DNA of 64,000 nucleotides from Rhizobiaceae bacterium (GTDB lineage: Bacteria; Pseudomonadota; Alphaproteobacteria; Rhizobiales; Rhizobiaceae): positions 53,273-117,272 of the forward strand of contig CAJPFN010000016.1 of NCBI GenBank assembly GCA_905339215.1, given 5' to 3'. Shown in pieces: positions 62,656 to 64,000 of this stretch; position 1 is the stretch's first letter; every line of letters begins with the position of its first letter. Under the pieces are notes generated by a model that saw only the letters and a list, made by a program, of their open reading frames with translations, was not told where the DNA came from and made no database searches. The position numbers and the translations under genes were made by a program.

Positions 62656-62724
62656 GGTCTCTCCTCGCGGTTGGTGCCGCGGGATACGCCCCGCCAGGGG
62701 GCGCCGCCACCCGATTCCTGCGCG

Positions 62725-63531
62725 TCAGTCCATCAGCCGGTCGAGGCCTCGCAGCAGACCCTTCATGCCGACGACCCGGCGCACGGCAAGCAGCGTGCCG
62801 GCGACGTAGGGCGCAGCCGAAGATCCCGCGTCGTGGCGGATGGTCAGCCGCTCGTCGGGCAGGCCGAACAGCGCCTCGCAGGAGAGCACGAATGACGGCA
62901 TGCGCAGGGCGTGGACCTGGATGCCCGCGCCCGATCCGACGGCGGCGCCGCGCGTCGCCGGAATGCCGGACACCTCTGATTGCGGCCGCGCCGTGGACGC
63001 CCCGCGCACGCCCGAAAGCGCCTCGGCGAGTTCGCGGGCCGTGCCGGACGGCGCGTCCGGCTTCTTGGCGCTGGCATAGTCGATCACCTCGACGTCGGGC
63101 ACGTACCTCGCCGCCATCAAGGCGAAGCGCTTCAGCAGCGTCGCGGTGATGGAGAAGTTCCCGGCGGCGATGACGCCGACGCCCTTTTTCTCCGCGGCCG
63201 CGCCGATCTCGGCATAGTCGTCGGCGCCGAGGCCCGAAGTGCCGACGACGACGTTGCGGCCGGCGCGAAGCGCGGCGAGTACGTGGCCCTTCACGACATG
63301 CGGCTTCGTATAGTCGACGACGACGTCGGAGGGCATGGCGAGCGCTTCCTCCAGCGTCGCGGCGATCGCGACGCCGCAGGCTTCGCGCCCGGAAGCGATG
63401 CCGGCGTCGACGCCGGCTGCATTGCGCGCCACGGCGCCGGCGAGCACGAGGTCGCTCTCGCCGAGGATTGCGGGCACCAGCGCCTTGCCCACCCAACCCG
63501 TCGCACCAGCGACCACGACACGAATGGCCAT
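62725..63531 (-). CDS. DapB-like dihydrodipicolinate reductase paralogue
   Basis: 268 residues from ATG 63531. The N-terminal VVVAGATGWVGKALV is a Rossmann motif, GTSGLGADDYAEI and AAGNFSITATLLKRFA match DapB, and KKPDAPSGTARELAEAL is the DapB substrate loop. The His-His pair expected before that loop (E. coli His159/His160) is absent: the segment reads VEVIDYASAKKPDAPSG. The first motif also differs from the usual GxxGxMG. It may use another substrate. True dapB is probably elsewhere in the genome. Database annotation would likely still say dihydrodipicolinate reductase. Confidence 0.75.
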   Translation of the reverse strand: MAIRVVVAGATGWVGKALVPAILGESDLVLAGAVARNAAGVDAGIASGREACGVAIAATLEEALAMPSDVVVDYTKPHVVKGHVLAALRAGRNVVVGTSGLGADDYAEIGAAAEKKGVGVIAAGNFSITATLLKRFALMAARYVPDVEVIDYASAKKPDAPSGTARELAEALSGVRGASTARPQSEVSGIPATRGAAVGSGAGIQVHALRMPSFVLSCEALFGLPDERLTIRHDAGSSAAPYVAGTLLAVRRVVGMKGLLRGLDRLMD

Positions 63532-63615
63532 TGCCAGACCCCTTCTCGAAACCAGAACGTCCGCCATCCGGCTAGCCGGATGGCGGACGCGTGGCAATAC
63601 GCCAGTCGGAAAGGA

Positions 63616-64000
63616 TCAGAACGGCACGATCTGGTCGGTGATGCGGCGCAGGGTCACGCGGCGGTTGCGCCAGTTCTCGTCCTGGGTCGGCACGAGCAGG
63701 TATTCCTCGCCGTAGCCGACCGTCTCGAGAGCACGGCGCGGGATGCCGAACTCGTTGACCAGAACGCTCTTCAGCGAGGCGGCGCGGGCTTCCGAAAGCC
63801 GCTGGTTCGAGCCCCAGGAGCCGACCGCGTCGGTGTGGCCCTCGACGAGGAAGACCTGCCGGCGGTCGCGGCGCAGGATGCGCTCGATGGCGTCGGCGAT
63901 GTTCTCGATCTTGCCGAACTGCGAATAGGGAATCTCTGCCGAACCGAAGGCGAAGTTGATCGACTGGATGTCGATCGCCGGCGCGTTGCGGCGCAATTCC
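63616..64000 (-). CDS. OmpA-family protein, C-terminal part (runs off the window)
   Basis: At least 127 residues; the frame is open to the window edge, so the start is missing. The OmpA C-terminal peptidoglycan-binding domain is complete: IQSINFAFGSAEIPYSQFGKIE, then VFLVEGHTDAVGSWGSNQRLSEARAASLKSVL and GYGEEYLLVPTQDENWRNRRV. The TDx10LSxxRA-R pattern (Asp, Arg) binds diaminopimelate of peptidoglycan. The N-terminal part, beyond the window, would show whether it is an outer-membrane or lipoprotein type. Confidence 0.88.
   Translation of the reverse strand, partial: ELRRNAPAIDIQSINFAFGSAEIPYSQFGKIENIADAIERILRRDRRQVFLVEGHTDAVGSWGSNQRLSEARAASLKSVLVNEFGIPRRALETVGYGEEYLLVPTQDENWRNRRVTLRRITDQIVPF

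Overview
The window reads as chromosomal DNA of a high-GC alphaproteobacterium of the order Hyphomicrobiales (Rhizobiales), most like the Phyllobacteriaceae / Mesorhizobium group. The main reasons are gene order and content: a one-piece SecDF followed by YajC; nagZ-scpA-scpB next to tatABC, serS, surE, pcm and a LysM/LytM lipoprotein; a PopZ (DUF2497) gene between valS and a TolC-type channel; and an ExoR-type Sel1-repeat regulator. This assignment is inference from recognised families; no 16S gene is present.

Positions 1-4,060 look foreign and are less GC-rich than the rest. They hold a PrimPol/PriCT/VapE-type primase-helicase, a possible operator palindrome at its start, an iteron-like cluster of eight GGGTCA-core repeats just behind it, and a CmoB-like methyltransferase with a small unknown partner. 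No integrase is visible; the element runs off the left edge. Positions 4,065-7,540 encode an extended SDR, a steroid 5-alpha-reductase-family membrane protein and a GDYXXLXY / DUF2157 membrane pair. Positions 7,794-8,222 hold a DUF1127 micro-protein gene followed by two tandem copies of a small RNA with CCTCCTCCC in hairpin loops. This is the arrangement of the CcsR ('cuckoo') RNAs of Rhodobacter. A lipoprotein-like gene with an amber codon in its signal peptide follows, then trmFO, an ECH1-like crotonase and a sterol-desaturase-family protein.

Positions 12,800-36,400 are housekeeping. The yajC-secDF-Mth938-squalene-synthase-like operon contains homologues of the mitochondrial complex I assembly factors NDUFAF3 and NDUFAF6. 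The serS-surE-pcm-LytM, tatABC, scpAB, nagZ, SPOR, argS and dgt genes run leftwards in a nearly unbroken train. erpA, a purine-type permease, xthA and exoR follow. Positions 40,000-47,400 carry valS, a PEBP-like protein, popZ, a TolC-type channel, a second isoaspartyl-methyltransferase-like gene, tRNA-Cys and tRNA-Asn.

Positions 47,500-64,000 are more accessory. They carry a single-domain (p)ppGpp hydrolase-like protein, two tandem secreted GHSxG hydrolases, a tightly coupled photolyase / FAD oxidoreductase / DUF1365 / cyclopropane-fatty-acid-synthase-like operon (probably light or singlet-oxygen stress and lipid modification), small secreted proteins, a Tat-exported CpdB, fau, a divergent Lrp-type regulator and alanine dehydrogenase pair, DUF1203, a DapB-like protein without the usual histidine pair, and the C-terminus of an OmpA-family protein that runs off the right edge.

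The strongest candidates for undescribed biology are the iteron-like primase-helicase element, the duplicated anti-Shine-Dalgarno-loop RNA locus, the minus-strand terminator without a gene at 60,765-60,792, and the tandem GHSxG / LysM hydrolase pair.
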